Source: Candidatus Gemmiger excrementigallinarum
GTDB lineage: Bacteria > Bacillota > Clostridia > Oscillospirales > Ruminococcaceae
Length of the DNA stretch: 64,000 nt
Reading direction: 5' to 3'
Assembly: GCA_019116445.1 (NCBI GenBank)
Contig: DXBP01000029.1
Coordinates: 118,981 to 182,980, forward strand
A program made the position numbers and the translations under genes. Positions 53,066-61,424 of the stretch are shown in pieces (positions within the stretch are counted from its first letter, which is position 1; each line of letters opens with the position of its first letter). A model generated the notes under the pieces. The model worked only from the letters and a program-made list of their open reading frames with translations. It did not search any database and was not told the DNA's origin.

Positions 53066-54502
53066 TCAGCCTTCCGAGGAGGCGCTCTCCTCGGGGGCCG
53101 GGGTGGGTTCGGCAGAAACTCCCGCCGCATCCAGAATGGCCTGGTTATCGGCAATGGTCTGGTTCAGACTGTCCACCAGGGCCTGGGCTTCGTCCCGCTT
53201 GGCGATGAGGTCGGCATTCTCGCTGTCCTCATCCAGCGCGGCCTGGGCTTCTTCCAGGGCGGTCTGGGCGTCGGGCAGCTGGGCGTTGGCCTCCTCCACC
53301 GCCGCCTGGGCGTCGATGATCTTCTGCTGGGCGTCAAATTCCGCCTGGGCCGCCGCGGCGGCTTCGTCGCTGACGCCGCTTTCCAGCAGGGCCGGTTTCT
53401 CGGGCAGGGTCTGCTGGGTGCCGTCGGCGCCGGTCAGGGTCAGGCCCTGGCCGTAGTAGCCGCCCCAGATGGCGATGAAGCTCTTGCCGGGGCTGACCAC
53501 CAGGGTCTGGCCGTTGGCATCGGTGAGCTGCAGGGGGCCGGTGGCATCCTCCTTGGTCCAGTGGATCTGCTCCCAGGCGCCGCCGGTGAGATACAGGCCG
53601 GTACCGCCGGTGAGATCGTAGTCCCGGGTGTAGCCGTCGTCCTTGATGCCGCTGGAGGCATAGAGCACGAACACGTTGGTGAAGGCCACCTGCTGGCCGT
53701 TGTCGGCATCGGTGGTGGCGGAACCGTCGGCGTTGGTCTTGACGTACAGGCCGGTGTCGGCGGCGTAGGTCAGCTGTTCACTGTCGCTGGGGGAGAAGGT
53801 CACGGTCAGCGCCGTGGCGTTGCGGGCCGCCTCGGCCACCGCCGGGCGCTCGCCAAAGACAAACAGCGGCGTGTTGGCCCCTTCCAGCGTGGTGCCGTAG
53901 TTGCTCAGGCCGTTGCGGATCATCTCGCCGGTGGTGTACCAGCAGTTTTCCTCCCGGTAGCCGGCGTTCTGGCGGTCCTGGTCAAAGGCAAAGGCCGCCT
54001 TGCCGATGTGGTAGCCGTCCAGGTCCTGGTAGCTCAGGGTGTTGAGCAGGTTGGAGGCGTAGATGTTCTTGTCGATGTGCACCGGCACCGCGTTGAGGGG
54101 CAGCGCCAGCTGCAGCAGCAGGTCCCGGCCCGGTCCCACCGGCCCCACCTTGCTGATGTTGTCCACGTTGGCATACAGCGCCATCAGGCTGGCGGTGGTA
54201 CCCTCACTTACCCCTTCCACCAGCACGTCGGCGCTGGAAAGCCCCCACTGGGGCATGGCACCGTCCAGCGTGCGCAGCGTGACCGCCACAGGGCGGCAGT
54301 TGGTGTAGTCGGCATCGGCCACACCGGTGAGCGGGTTGGGGACCGGCTCGGCCTGGGGGGTGGGTTCGGCGGTGGGCTGGGCCGACTCCGCGGTGAAGTC
54401 CGCACCGGATTCCGGTGCGCCGCCGAAAATCGAACAGCCGCCCAGCAGCAGCACGGCCAGCAGGGCTGCCGTCATACCAAGTGCCTGGATGGTACGTTTC
54501 AT
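53066..54502 (-). CDS. DUF3048 lipoprotein with C-terminal coiled coil
   Basis: This 478-residue protein has the lipoprotein signal MKRTIQALGMTAALLAVLLLGGC and a Pro/Thr/Glu-rich linker. DUF3048 N-terminal (RPVAVTLRTLDGAMPQWGLSSADVLVEG, VGPVGPGRDLL) and C-terminal domains (FTNVFVLYASSG, GKSFIAIWGG) follow. Unlike its paralogue, it ends with a long Ala/Gln/Glu coiled coil (about 380-455). DUF3048 (YerB) proteins are exported and of unknown function. It lies just downstream of the second copy. Confidence 0.9.
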   Translation of the reverse strand: MKRTIQALGMTAALLAVLLLGGCSIFGGAPESGADFTAESAQPTAEPTPQAEPVPNPLTGVADADYTNCRPVAVTLRTLDGAMPQWGLSSADVLVEGVSEGTTASLMALYANVDNISKVGPVGPGRDLLLQLALPLNAVPVHIDKNIYASNLLNTLSYQDLDGYHIGKAAFAFDQDRQNAGYREENCWYTTGEMIRNGLSNYGTTLEGANTPLFVFGERPAVAEAARNATALTVTFSPSDSEQLTYAADTGLYVKTNADGSATTDADNGQQVAFTNVFVLYASSGIKDDGYTRDYDLTGGTGLYLTGGAWEQIHWTKEDATGPLQLTDANGQTLVVSPGKSFIAIWGGYYGQGLTLTGADGTQQTLPEKPALLESGVSDEAAAAAQAEFDAQQKIIDAQAAVEEANAQLPDAQTALEEAQAALDEDSENADLIAKRDEAQALVDSLNQTIADNQAILDAAGVSAEPTPAPEESASSEG

Positions 54503-54592
54503 ACAAAGGTCCTTTCCAAAAAACCAGCGCAGCCCGCACCGGGCGGACTGCGCTGATCGTTTCATCGCATTAAGGAGTTATCCGGCGACGGA

Positions 54593-56017
54593 TCAGCCCA
54601 CAGCCTCGGGGTCATCCGCAACCGGCTCGCCGGTGGAATCGGCCGGTACTTCGGCGGAGTCCTCCGCCGGGGTCTCGGCGGCGGGTTCCTCGGTGACGGT
54701 CTCGGCCTCGCCGCTGCCGGTGGCATTGGTGGTCAGATCGTCGGTGCTCATGCCCAGGGTCTCGCCTTCCTCGGCGTCATCCTCCACATAGTGGCTCTCG
54801 TAGGTCACGGTGGTGGCACTGGACAGGTCCACGCCGTCCAGCGTGCTGTGCACGAAGTTTTCGGCGTAGTCCACGTCGGTCACGGACACATAGCTCTTGC
54901 CGATGTTGATCTCAACGGGGGTATCGCTGCACTGGCCGTCCTCGGTGAGGTAGTACAGGCGCAGGGCCTCCAGCGGGGTGCCCTTCTGCCAGTAGATCTT
55001 CTCGCACTTGCCGCCGTAGCAGTAGTAGCCTACACCGCCCCAGGCGTACTCGGCATACTGCAGGTCCTTGGCCTCGTGGCCGGGATAGGTGTGGATGTCG
55101 GTGTAGAGCACGATGACGTTGGGGAAGCTGAGCACGGTGTTGTCGGCCGCTTCGTCCACGGTATCGCGCCACTGGCCGTCGGAGTAGTTCTGCTGCATCT
55201 TGTAGGTGTTGGAGGCAGCGTCATAGATGAAGCGGGTCTTGTAGGACGGGCTGTGCTCGATCTCGATATACTCGCCGTCGCTGACGATGGGACCGTACTT
55301 GTCGCTGTAGGCACTGTCGATGCTGTTGGACAGGTCACGGGTCTCGCCGGTGCGGTAGTCCACAAAGTTGAAGAAGGTGGAGTTGTAGGTGCGGTCCATA
55401 TCCACGCTGTTGTCGTCGATGTACTTCTGGATGTTCTCGGAATCGGTGTACATCGTGTGCTCCAGCGCCAGGGTGCCGTTGTCGTAGGAGGCACCGGACC
55501 AGTTCACACGGCCGTAGTCACGGTAGCCGTTGGCACCGTCGTTGTTGTTCAGGTTGCCGTAGCTGTAGTCGATGGCATACTGCTGCATGACGACGGACTG
55601 GCCTTCGTGGATATACAGCGCCTGCCAGGGCAGGATCAGGCGGAAGAACTGGTCACGGCCGGAACGCACGGGGCCGATCTCGCCGATGTCCTGGTAATCG
55701 GTAAACACCGGCATAAAGCGGGTGATGCCGCCTTCCACCTTGATCTCAAACAGGATATCCGCCTTGGACAGACCGCGCTGGGGGCGGGCTGCCACGATGT
55801 TGTTGACCATGACGGCGGTGATGCGCTGGTTCTTGTAGTCGTCGCCCTGGGGCTCACCGGTGAGCACGTTGGCCATATAAGGCTCCATGGACGGTTCCGG
55901 CGTGGCGGTGGCTTCCGGTGCGGCGGTGCTGGTGGGCTCTTCGGTCTTTTTCTTGCAGGCCGCGAGCACGACGCACAGCGAAAGGATGGCCATGACGATC
56001 AGAAGCTTACGTTTCAT
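54593..56017 (-). CDS. DUF3048 (YerB-like) lipoprotein
   Basis: This 474-residue lipoprotein (MKRKLLIVMAILSLCVVLAAC) has DUF3048 blocks RITAVMVNNIVAARPQRGLSKADILFEIKVEGG and IGEIGPVRSGRDQF, and a C-terminal domain with FPNVIVLYTDIHTYPGHEAK and GKSYVSVTDVD. The acidic, Thr/Glu-rich tail is unstructured. It is the likely parent copy of a tandem duplication with the next gene, 90 bp away. The function of the family is unknown; surface location is clear from the lipobox. Confidence 0.92.
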   Translation of the reverse strand: MKRKLLIVMAILSLCVVLAACKKKTEEPTSTAAPEATATPEPSMEPYMANVLTGEPQGDDYKNQRITAVMVNNIVAARPQRGLSKADILFEIKVEGGITRFMPVFTDYQDIGEIGPVRSGRDQFFRLILPWQALYIHEGQSVVMQQYAIDYSYGNLNNNDGANGYRDYGRVNWSGASYDNGTLALEHTMYTDSENIQKYIDDNSVDMDRTYNSTFFNFVDYRTGETRDLSNSIDSAYSDKYGPIVSDGEYIEIEHSPSYKTRFIYDAASNTYKMQQNYSDGQWRDTVDEAADNTVLSFPNVIVLYTDIHTYPGHEAKDLQYAEYAWGGVGYYCYGGKCEKIYWQKGTPLEALRLYYLTEDGQCSDTPVEINIGKSYVSVTDVDYAENFVHSTLDGVDLSSATTVTYESHYVEDDAEEGETLGMSTDDLTTNATGSGEAETVTEEPAAETPAEDSAEVPADSTGEPVADDPEAVG

Positions 56018-56239
56018 TCACAGTTCCTCTTTTCTTGGTTGATCCGTCCGGGCGGCGGGGCGCACACAGACTTTTGCCGACGATTAGTTAGTTCTATTGT
56101 AGCCGCTTTGTAATCATTTGTAAAGCAGGGCGGCAGAATTTTACAATTTTTGCGCAGGGGGCGTTTTTTCCCGGCGGCAGGGACGCAGCGGGGGAAAATC
56201 GGGTATGATAGGAGCGATACGAACAAAGGAGTGGGAGCC

Positions 56240-57064
56240 ATGACACTGAACGCCTACCGCGCCTGGCTGCAGCAGAGGGAACGCAGCGCAGGCACCATTG
56301 AAAAATACCTGCGGGACACCGCCCGCTTTTTCCGGGAGACCGGCGCGCCCGACGCCCCGCCCAAAGAGGCCGTCGCCGCCTGGCGGGACGACCTGGCCCG
56401 CCGCGGCTACTGCGCCGCCAGCGTCAACGCCATGCTGGCCGCCGTCAACGGCTACCAGGAGTTCCGCGGCGCGCCGGAAGCCAAGGCCAGACCGCTCAAG
56501 CGCCAGCGGCGGGTCTTTTGCGACGCAGGGCGGGAACTGACCCGCGCGGAGTATTTCCGCCTGCTGGCCGCCGCCCGCCAGAGCGGCCGCAAGCGCACGC
56601 TGCTGGTTTTGCAGACGCTGTGCGCCACCGGCATCCGGGTCTCGGAACTGTCCTTCATCACGGCGGAAGCCGTGCGCCGGGGCCGGGCGGCCATCCGCTG
56701 CAAGGGCAAATGCCGGGAGATCTTGCTGCCCGCCGAACTGTGCAAGCGGCTGGGGCGCTGGTGCAGCCGGCGGCGCATCCACACGGGGCCGGTGTTCCTG
56801 GCCCGCACGGGCCGCCCGCTGGACCGCATCACGGTGTGGAAAATGATGAAGGCCCTGTGCGAACGGGCCGGGGTCGCGCGGGAGAAGGTGTTCCCCCACA
56901 ACCTGCGGCACCTGTTCGCCAGGACCTTCTACGGGCTGGAAAAAAATCTTGCCAAGCTTGCCGACCTGCTGGGGCATTCCAGCATCGAGACGACGCGGAT
57001 CTATATCATGGAATCCGGCGCGGAGCACCGGCGGCTGCTGGAACGCATGCACCTGCTGTTATAA
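56240..57064 (+). CDS. Tyrosine recombinase, probable DNA invertase of the adjacent switch
   Basis: The ATG at 56240 follows AAAGGAG and gives a 274-residue tyrosine recombinase. A SAM-like core-binding domain (1-90) is followed by a catalytic domain with the full residue set: R133 (TGIRVSEL), K155 (RCKGKCRE), H220 and R223 (PHNLRHLF), H246 (LLGHSS), nucleophile Y255 (TTRIYI). It is small, as are stand-alone invertases. Its stop lies 6 bp before the left 21-bp inverted repeat, so it most likely flips the 57092-57351 segment. No phage or plasmid genes are nearby. Confidence 0.93.
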   Translation: MTLNAYRAWLQQRERSAGTIEKYLRDTARFFRETGAPDAPPKEAVAAWRDDLARRGYCAASVNAMLAAVNGYQEFRGAPEAKARPLKRQRRVFCDAGRELTRAEYFRLLAAARQSGRKRTLLVLQTLCATGIRVSELSFITAEAVRRGRAAIRCKGKCREILLPAELCKRLGRWCSRRRIHTGPVFLARTGRPLDRITVWKMMKALCERAGVAREKVFPHNLRHLFARTFYGLEKNLAKLADLLGHSSIETTRIYIMESGAEHRRLLERMHLLL

Positions 57065-57070
57065 AAACAT

Positions 57071-57372
57071 ACAAAAGTACGGTTCTGTTGCATCTGGTAC
57101 ATTCTATAGAAAAAGCAGAAACTTCTCATTTGAATGTATAGTTTATGGTAGCACAGCGCGCTTAAAAAATCAAGCGCATCAACCTCTTTTTGTTGCTTTA
57201 ACCAAAAAAGGCGCACGAAAGCGATCGGACAAACTGCACGCTTGTCCGATAGTTTCCGTGCGCCCTTTTGTCAGGTACCGCCGTTTTTGGGCAAAACCTC
57301 CCCTCCGCAGCCCGCACCCGAAAACGGCAGGCGCGCCGTCACCCCGCACAGGCAACAGAACCGTACTTTTGT
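57071..57372. mobile_element. Candidate invertible DNA switch bounded by 21-bp inverted repeats
   Basis: Perfect inverted repeats lie at 57071-57091 and 57352-57372 (core AAAAGTACGGTTCTGTTG and its complement), enclosing 260 bp. The left part of the segment is AT-rich with -10-like hexamers on the minus strand (TATACA at 57135-57140, TATAGA at 57103-57108). The middle holds a long hairpin terminator and the right part is GC-rich without a gene. A complete tyrosine recombinase lies immediately left; a co-directional operon ending in an adhesin lies right. Inversion would turn the AT-rich, promoter-like end toward that operon. Confidence 0.85.
57210..57264. terminator. Hairpin terminator inside the invertible segment
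   Basis: GGCGCACG pairs with CGTGCGCC and ATCGGACAA with TTGTCCGAT, giving a long stem; TTTTTT follows on the minus strand and CTTTT on the plus strand. In the orientation shown it would stop rightward transcription coming from the recombinase gene before it reaches the downstream operon. Confidence 0.8.
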
Positions 57373-57400
57373 TTGCTCGTGGGGGAAGGGGGCGCGGCGC

Positions 57401-58201
57401 TTGCACGAAGTACAGGAGATCCTGCCCGGCCGCCCGCTTGCAGCCTTCCTGCAAAGCGCCGGCAGCGGCTGGAACGAAGGGACGCAGGCCACCTACCGCC
57501 GCGCCCTGCAGGAACTGCAGGGCTACATGGCGGCCCACGGCCCGCCCACCGTACAAAGCCTGCAGGCCTGGCGGCAGTCCCTGCGTGAAACGTACAGCCT
57601 GCGCAGCATCAACCTGCGCATCGCGGCGGCCAACCATTATTTCCGCTGGTGTGAACGGCCCGACCTGGTCATGCACCATGAACGTCCGGCCAAGACGCCG
57701 TCCCCGGAGCTGAGCCGCAGCGAATACCTGCGCCTGCTACGCGCCGCCCGCGCGCAGGGCCAGCGGCAGTTATACCTGCTGGTCAAGCTGTTCGCCCTCA
57801 CCGGCCTGCCGCTGCAGTGCCTGGGGCAAGTCACCGCCGCCGTCGTGCGGGCGGGCGGCGGGGAACTTTCCTGCCGCGGGCAGCCCTTTACCCTCTGCCT
57901 GCCCGACAGCCTGCAGCGCGAACTGCTGGCGTACATGGAAGAACAGCACACCGGCAGCGGGCCGCTGTTCGTCAGCCGCAGCGGGCGGGTCGTGAACCGT
58001 TCCCACCTGTGCCGCAGCATCCAGGAACTCTGCCGCACCGCAGGCGTGCCCGAAGAAAAGGGCAGCCCCCGCTGCCTGCGCGCCCTGTGGCGCAGCACGC
58101 AGGACCGGCTGCACGCCGACATGGAGCAGCAGATCCGCAACATTTACAGCCTGCTGCTGCAGGCGGAAGAAGAAACGGCGGGCTGGTCCGCAGGGGCCTA
58201 G
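57401..58201 (+). CDS. Degenerate tyrosine recombinase paralogue
   Basis: This 266-residue protein starts at a TTG at 57401, eight bases after GGAAGGGGG; longer starts would lie inside the invertible segment or its repeat. It aligns along its length with the recombinase at 56240 (for example RSEYLRLLRAARAQG with RAEYFRLLAAARQSG). The catalytic set is eroded: box I TGIR is TGLP137, HNLR is RCLR (H lost, R227 kept), the third histidine is absent, and Y249 (RNIYSLL) remains. It is probably inactive for strand exchange and may modulate its partner or bind the repeats. The adhesin gene follows 49 bp later. Confidence 0.82.
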   Translation: MHEVQEILPGRPLAAFLQSAGSGWNEGTQATYRRALQELQGYMAAHGPPTVQSLQAWRQSLRETYSLRSINLRIAAANHYFRWCERPDLVMHHERPAKTPSPELSRSEYLRLLRAARAQGQRQLYLLVKLFALTGLPLQCLGQVTAAVVRAGGGELSCRGQPFTLCLPDSLQRELLAYMEEQHTGSGPLFVSRSGRVVNRSHLCRSIQELCRTAGVPEEKGSPRCLRALWRSTQDRLHADMEQQIRNIYSLLLQAEEETAGWSAGA

Positions 58202-58250
58202 GACGCCTTTTGGAATTTTACGCGATTTGGGTATAACAGGAGTGAACCAT

Positions 58251-61200
58251 ATGACCTTGCATGAATTTGCGCCGCGGCGCATCGCCGCTTTGCTGTGCGC
58301 GCTGGCGCTGACAACGAGCCTGATCCCCGGCGCGGCCTTTGCCGAAGCCGCCGACCTCCTGCCGTCCGCAGACGGCGGGCTGGCGGGCGTGGCCACGAAC
58401 GAGAGCGCCGCCACGGATGAGAGCGCCGCAGCAGCGGAAGGTCCCCTGCCGGTTGCCGCGGCGTACGCCGCCAGCCGGATGTCCGCCGCGGCTCTGCCGC
58501 TGGCAGACGGCCAGGACTTCAGCGATCACACGGTGACGGACGCCGTGACGCCGGAGGGCACCACCATCGACCTGTTCGACTATTGGCTGGACACACAGGA
58601 TGCCGAGGACACGTCCACGCCTACCAATTACGACACCGGGATCAACAAGGGCCATTCCCTTCACTTCGGCGCTGGTATGGCTAGCACCGGCGGAACACCC
58701 AAACCCCAGGATCTGAACGCCTACACGAGCAGCGCCCAACCCCGGCAGGGCCTTGTGGAGAACAGACTGGCGGGCGGCTACCCCCGGCTGACCAGTGTTG
58801 CAACCTCCGGCAGTTCGGAATCGCTGGCCTACCTGTTTGACAGCACATCACACGATGGCAAAGCCGTCTACCCGGATGTGGGCGGGCTGCTGCAGGTCGA
58901 CGACGACGGCTATTTTTACTACGATTGCGGCGAAAATTTTGCTTCCTATGACATAAGCGACAGCAACACGGAGCGGAAGTTCACCCTCTACGAGAAAGGC
59001 GCGGTCGAGCCTAAGGGAAACTCGCAAGGCCCCCAGTTCTTCCCCTTCGATACCGCCAATGAGGTGTTCGAGATCGAAACGGACGGCACGCTGGCCTCCA
59101 AGCCGGATCTTAATTCCCAAGACCCGACCCTCAACCACTTTTTCGGCATCCATATGAGCACCCAGTTCGTGCAGCAGGACGGCGGCAAGACCACCAGCGG
59201 CAAACCCGTCACCTACAATTTCTCCGGCGACGACGACGTGTGGGTCTTTATCGACGGCGTGCTGGTGGGCGACCTGGGCGGCATCCACGACACGACCTCC
59301 CTGGAGATCAATTTTGCGACCGGCGCGGTCGTGGTCTACCAGGACGGCGGCGAACAGGACGACGGCGAACGCAACAACGCCTACGATTCAGGTGAGGTCA
59401 TCTTTGAGCCGTCGACGCTCAAGGCCAAGTTTGCGGCCGCCGGCGTCAATACTTCGCAGGGCTTCACCGGCAACACCTTCGCCGACGGCACCACCCACAC
59501 GCTGGACTTCTTCTACCTGGAGCGCGGCGGCACCGACTCCAACATGCGGCTGAAATACAACCTGGTGGACATCCCGGTCAGCGGCATCGTCAAGCAGGAC
59601 CAGGACGGCAAACCGCTGCCGGGTGTGAAGTTCGCCCTCTACCCGACAGATGCGGACTACGACTATAGCAACAGCAAGTCCTATTACACCGGCACGACCA
59701 ACAAAAACGGCAGCCTGACCTTCACCAAGCAGCAGGCGTCCACCGGCAAGGACGTGGCCATCACGATGGCGGAACTGCGCAACATAAGCCAGTATTGGGT
59801 GCTGGTGGAGGACCCCGGGGCCACCGGGGACACCTACCGCCTGCCGGGGTCCATCCGTCTGTATTTTTACAAAGACACGAACCTGCTGCTCTCCGCCAAT
59901 GCGTGGGAGACCGGCACCTACGCCCAGCCCCATGTCACCGTGCAGGCGCGGAGCATCCCGAACAATGCCAACAAGATGTTTGCGGTGGTGATGAAAAAGG
60001 TCGACAACGACTGGCTCCCGGTCTCCGGCAATGCACGGGACGGCTGGAGGGTCGCCCAGGACGACAGTGACAAAAGCCTCTGGGACGCAGCCAAAGCGAA
60101 CAATACCTTCTTTGAAGTGGAGACTTCCGGCGCTTATGCGCTTACGATCGACGACCTGCCCGGCGACGTGACCACCTACGAGTACATCATTAATCAGACC
60201 AACGGGGACACAACCACCGCGCAGTACAAAGTGCAGTACTTTACAGCCAACGACGACGGAATGAACGTGCAGCCGGTCACGGACACCAGCGGTTTCGCCC
60301 GCACCTTCTCGGTCACGCTGGCCATCGCCAACATCGAGCTGCCCGCGCCGACGCTGCGCAAAACCGACGAGAGCGGCGACCCGCTGGCAGGCGTGACCTT
60401 TGCGCTGTACAAGACCGACGCGGATTTTGACAAACAGGGGGCTGCGCTTCTTCAGACGCTGACCTCCGACGCCCAGGGGAAACTGACCGTCAGCGACGAG
60501 GTTGGGAAAGATACGATCTCCCAGGGGTATTACCTGCTGGAAGAGACGAGCGCCCCCGCCCCTTATGTGGCGCAGAGCACCCCGATCCAGATCGTGGTCA
60601 ACGACGACGGCATCTTTGTGAACGCCGGTACGGCGACGGACAATGTGACTGTGGAGACCGGCATCCACGCCCTGGCCAACAGTATGAAAGGCTTTGCCGC
60701 CGACGACGATGTGGACGCCACCCTGCACGATGTGCAGGCCAAGCCGCAAACCGGCGCCTGGGATGCAGCGAGGGGAACGTTTACCTGGGCCGATACCTCC
60801 GCGAATGCCCTGCACCTGAATTACGCCCCCACTGCCGGAAGCGGCCTGATCTATCAGCCGACCGATAACATCCCCGGCAACGCGGGCACCTACACGGCCA
60901 CCGAAGGCTGGTCCCGCCTGAACATCACCCAGTGCCGGAACCACAACAGCGGAACACAAAACAAGCAGGATCTGGGAACTCAGAGCCTTAACGCGCTGTT
61001 TACCGGGAGCACGGTGATCCATGTGGTCAACAGCAAACCGGCCACGCCGACGCCGTCGGCCACACCGCCGGAGACCACGCCCACGCCGCAGCCGACCCCG
61101 GCCCCCACGCCGACCCCGGTTTCGCAGCCTACACCGCAGCCCACGGCTGCCCCTGCGGCGGTCTCCGCCATCCCGCAGACCAGCGACGATATGCCCGTCG

Positions 61201-61286
61201 GCGCGCTGACCGCGCTGGCGGCAGCGGCAGCGGCGGCGTTCGTAGTGCTGGTGGTGGTGCGCAAACGCCGCCATGGCAAGGATTGA
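58251..61286 (+). CDS. Sortase-anchored adhesin with fibro-slime and SpaA/Cna-B domains
   Basis: The ATG at 58251 follows AGGAG and gives 1011 residues. There is a signal peptide (cleavage near AAFA, about residue 30) and a fibro-slime/PA14-like domain (about 220-440) with NFSGDDDVWVFIDGVLVGDLGG. SpaA-type Cna-B domains start at VSGIVKQDQDGKPLPGVKFALY and LRKTDESGDPLAGVTFALY, with the closing glutamates of isopeptide folds in YWVLVED and YYLLEETSAP. A Pro/Thr wall-spanning stretch, sorting signal IPQTSDD (about 974), a membrane helix and the tail RKRRHGKD end it. It is predicted to be a surface adhesin or pilin-like protein, probably switched by the adjacent inversion. Confidence 0.9.
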   Translation: MTLHEFAPRRIAALLCALALTTSLIPGAAFAEAADLLPSADGGLAGVATNESAATDESAAAAEGPLPVAAAYAASRMSAAALPLADGQDFSDHTVTDAVTPEGTTIDLFDYWLDTQDAEDTSTPTNYDTGINKGHSLHFGAGMASTGGTPKPQDLNAYTSSAQPRQGLVENRLAGGYPRLTSVATSGSSESLAYLFDSTSHDGKAVYPDVGGLLQVDDDGYFYYDCGENFASYDISDSNTERKFTLYEKGAVEPKGNSQGPQFFPFDTANEVFEIETDGTLASKPDLNSQDPTLNHFFGIHMSTQFVQQDGGKTTSGKPVTYNFSGDDDVWVFIDGVLVGDLGGIHDTTSLEINFATGAVVVYQDGGEQDDGERNNAYDSGEVIFEPSTLKAKFAAAGVNTSQGFTGNTFADGTTHTLDFFYLERGGTDSNMRLKYNLVDIPVSGIVKQDQDGKPLPGVKFALYPTDADYDYSNSKSYYTGTTNKNGSLTFTKQQASTGKDVAITMAELRNISQYWVLVEDPGATGDTYRLPGSIRLYFYKDTNLLLSANAWETGTYAQPHVTVQARSIPNNANKMFAVVMKKVDNDWLPVSGNARDGWRVAQDDSDKSLWDAAKANNTFFEVETSGAYALTIDDLPGDVTTYEYIINQTNGDTTTAQYKVQYFTANDDGMNVQPVTDTSGFARTFSVTLAIANIELPAPTLRKTDESGDPLAGVTFALYKTDADFDKQGAALLQTLTSDAQGKLTVSDEVGKDTISQGYYLLEETSAPAPYVAQSTPIQIVVNDDGIFVNAGTATDNVTVETGIHALANSMKGFAADDDVDATLHDVQAKPQTGAWDAARGTFTWADTSANALHLNYAPTAGSGLIYQPTDNIPGNAGTYTATEGWSRLNITQCRNHNSGTQNKQDLGTQSLNALFTGSTVIHVVNSKPATPTPSATPPETTPTPQPTPAPTPTPVSQPTPQPTAAPAAVSAIPQTSDDMPVGALTALAAAAAAAFVVLVVVRKRRHGKD

Positions 61287-61314
61287 TCCCTTGACCGTCT
61301 GACGGACTGACAAC

Positions 61315-61352
61315 ACACCCCCGCACCCGGCAATGCCGGGCGCGGGGGTGTT
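61315..61352 (+). terminator. Terminator after the adhesin gene
   Basis: ACACCCCCGC-A-CCCGGC pairs with GCCGGGC-GCGGGGGTGT and is followed by a T-rich stretch. Further right, GGCGGGGTC/GACCCCGCC (61392-61411) with an AT-rich flank on the plus strand is another perfect hairpin facing the end of the CYTH gene. Confidence 0.8.
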
Positions 61353-61424
61353 CGTTTGTGGGGAATGCCGCGTCTGCCGGATCGTTCCTGCGGCGGGGTC
61401 AAGACCCCGCCCTACAAATAAAAA

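Noticed and set aside
57242..57400. An upstream ATG at 57242 extending the second recombinase by 53 residues
   Set aside because: It starts inside the terminator hairpin of the invertible segment, crosses the right inverted repeat, and lacks a ribosome site; the TTG at 57401 has one and gives the family length.
58210..58237. TTGGAA-16-TATAAC as an independent promoter for the adhesin
   Set aside because: Its start site would be about 58244, inside or after the AGGAG, leaving a message without a ribosome site.
61392..61411. Perfect hairpin GGCGGGGTC/GACCCCGCC as a mobile repeat
   Set aside because: Too short for a mobile element on its own; noted only as a probable terminator-type hairpin.
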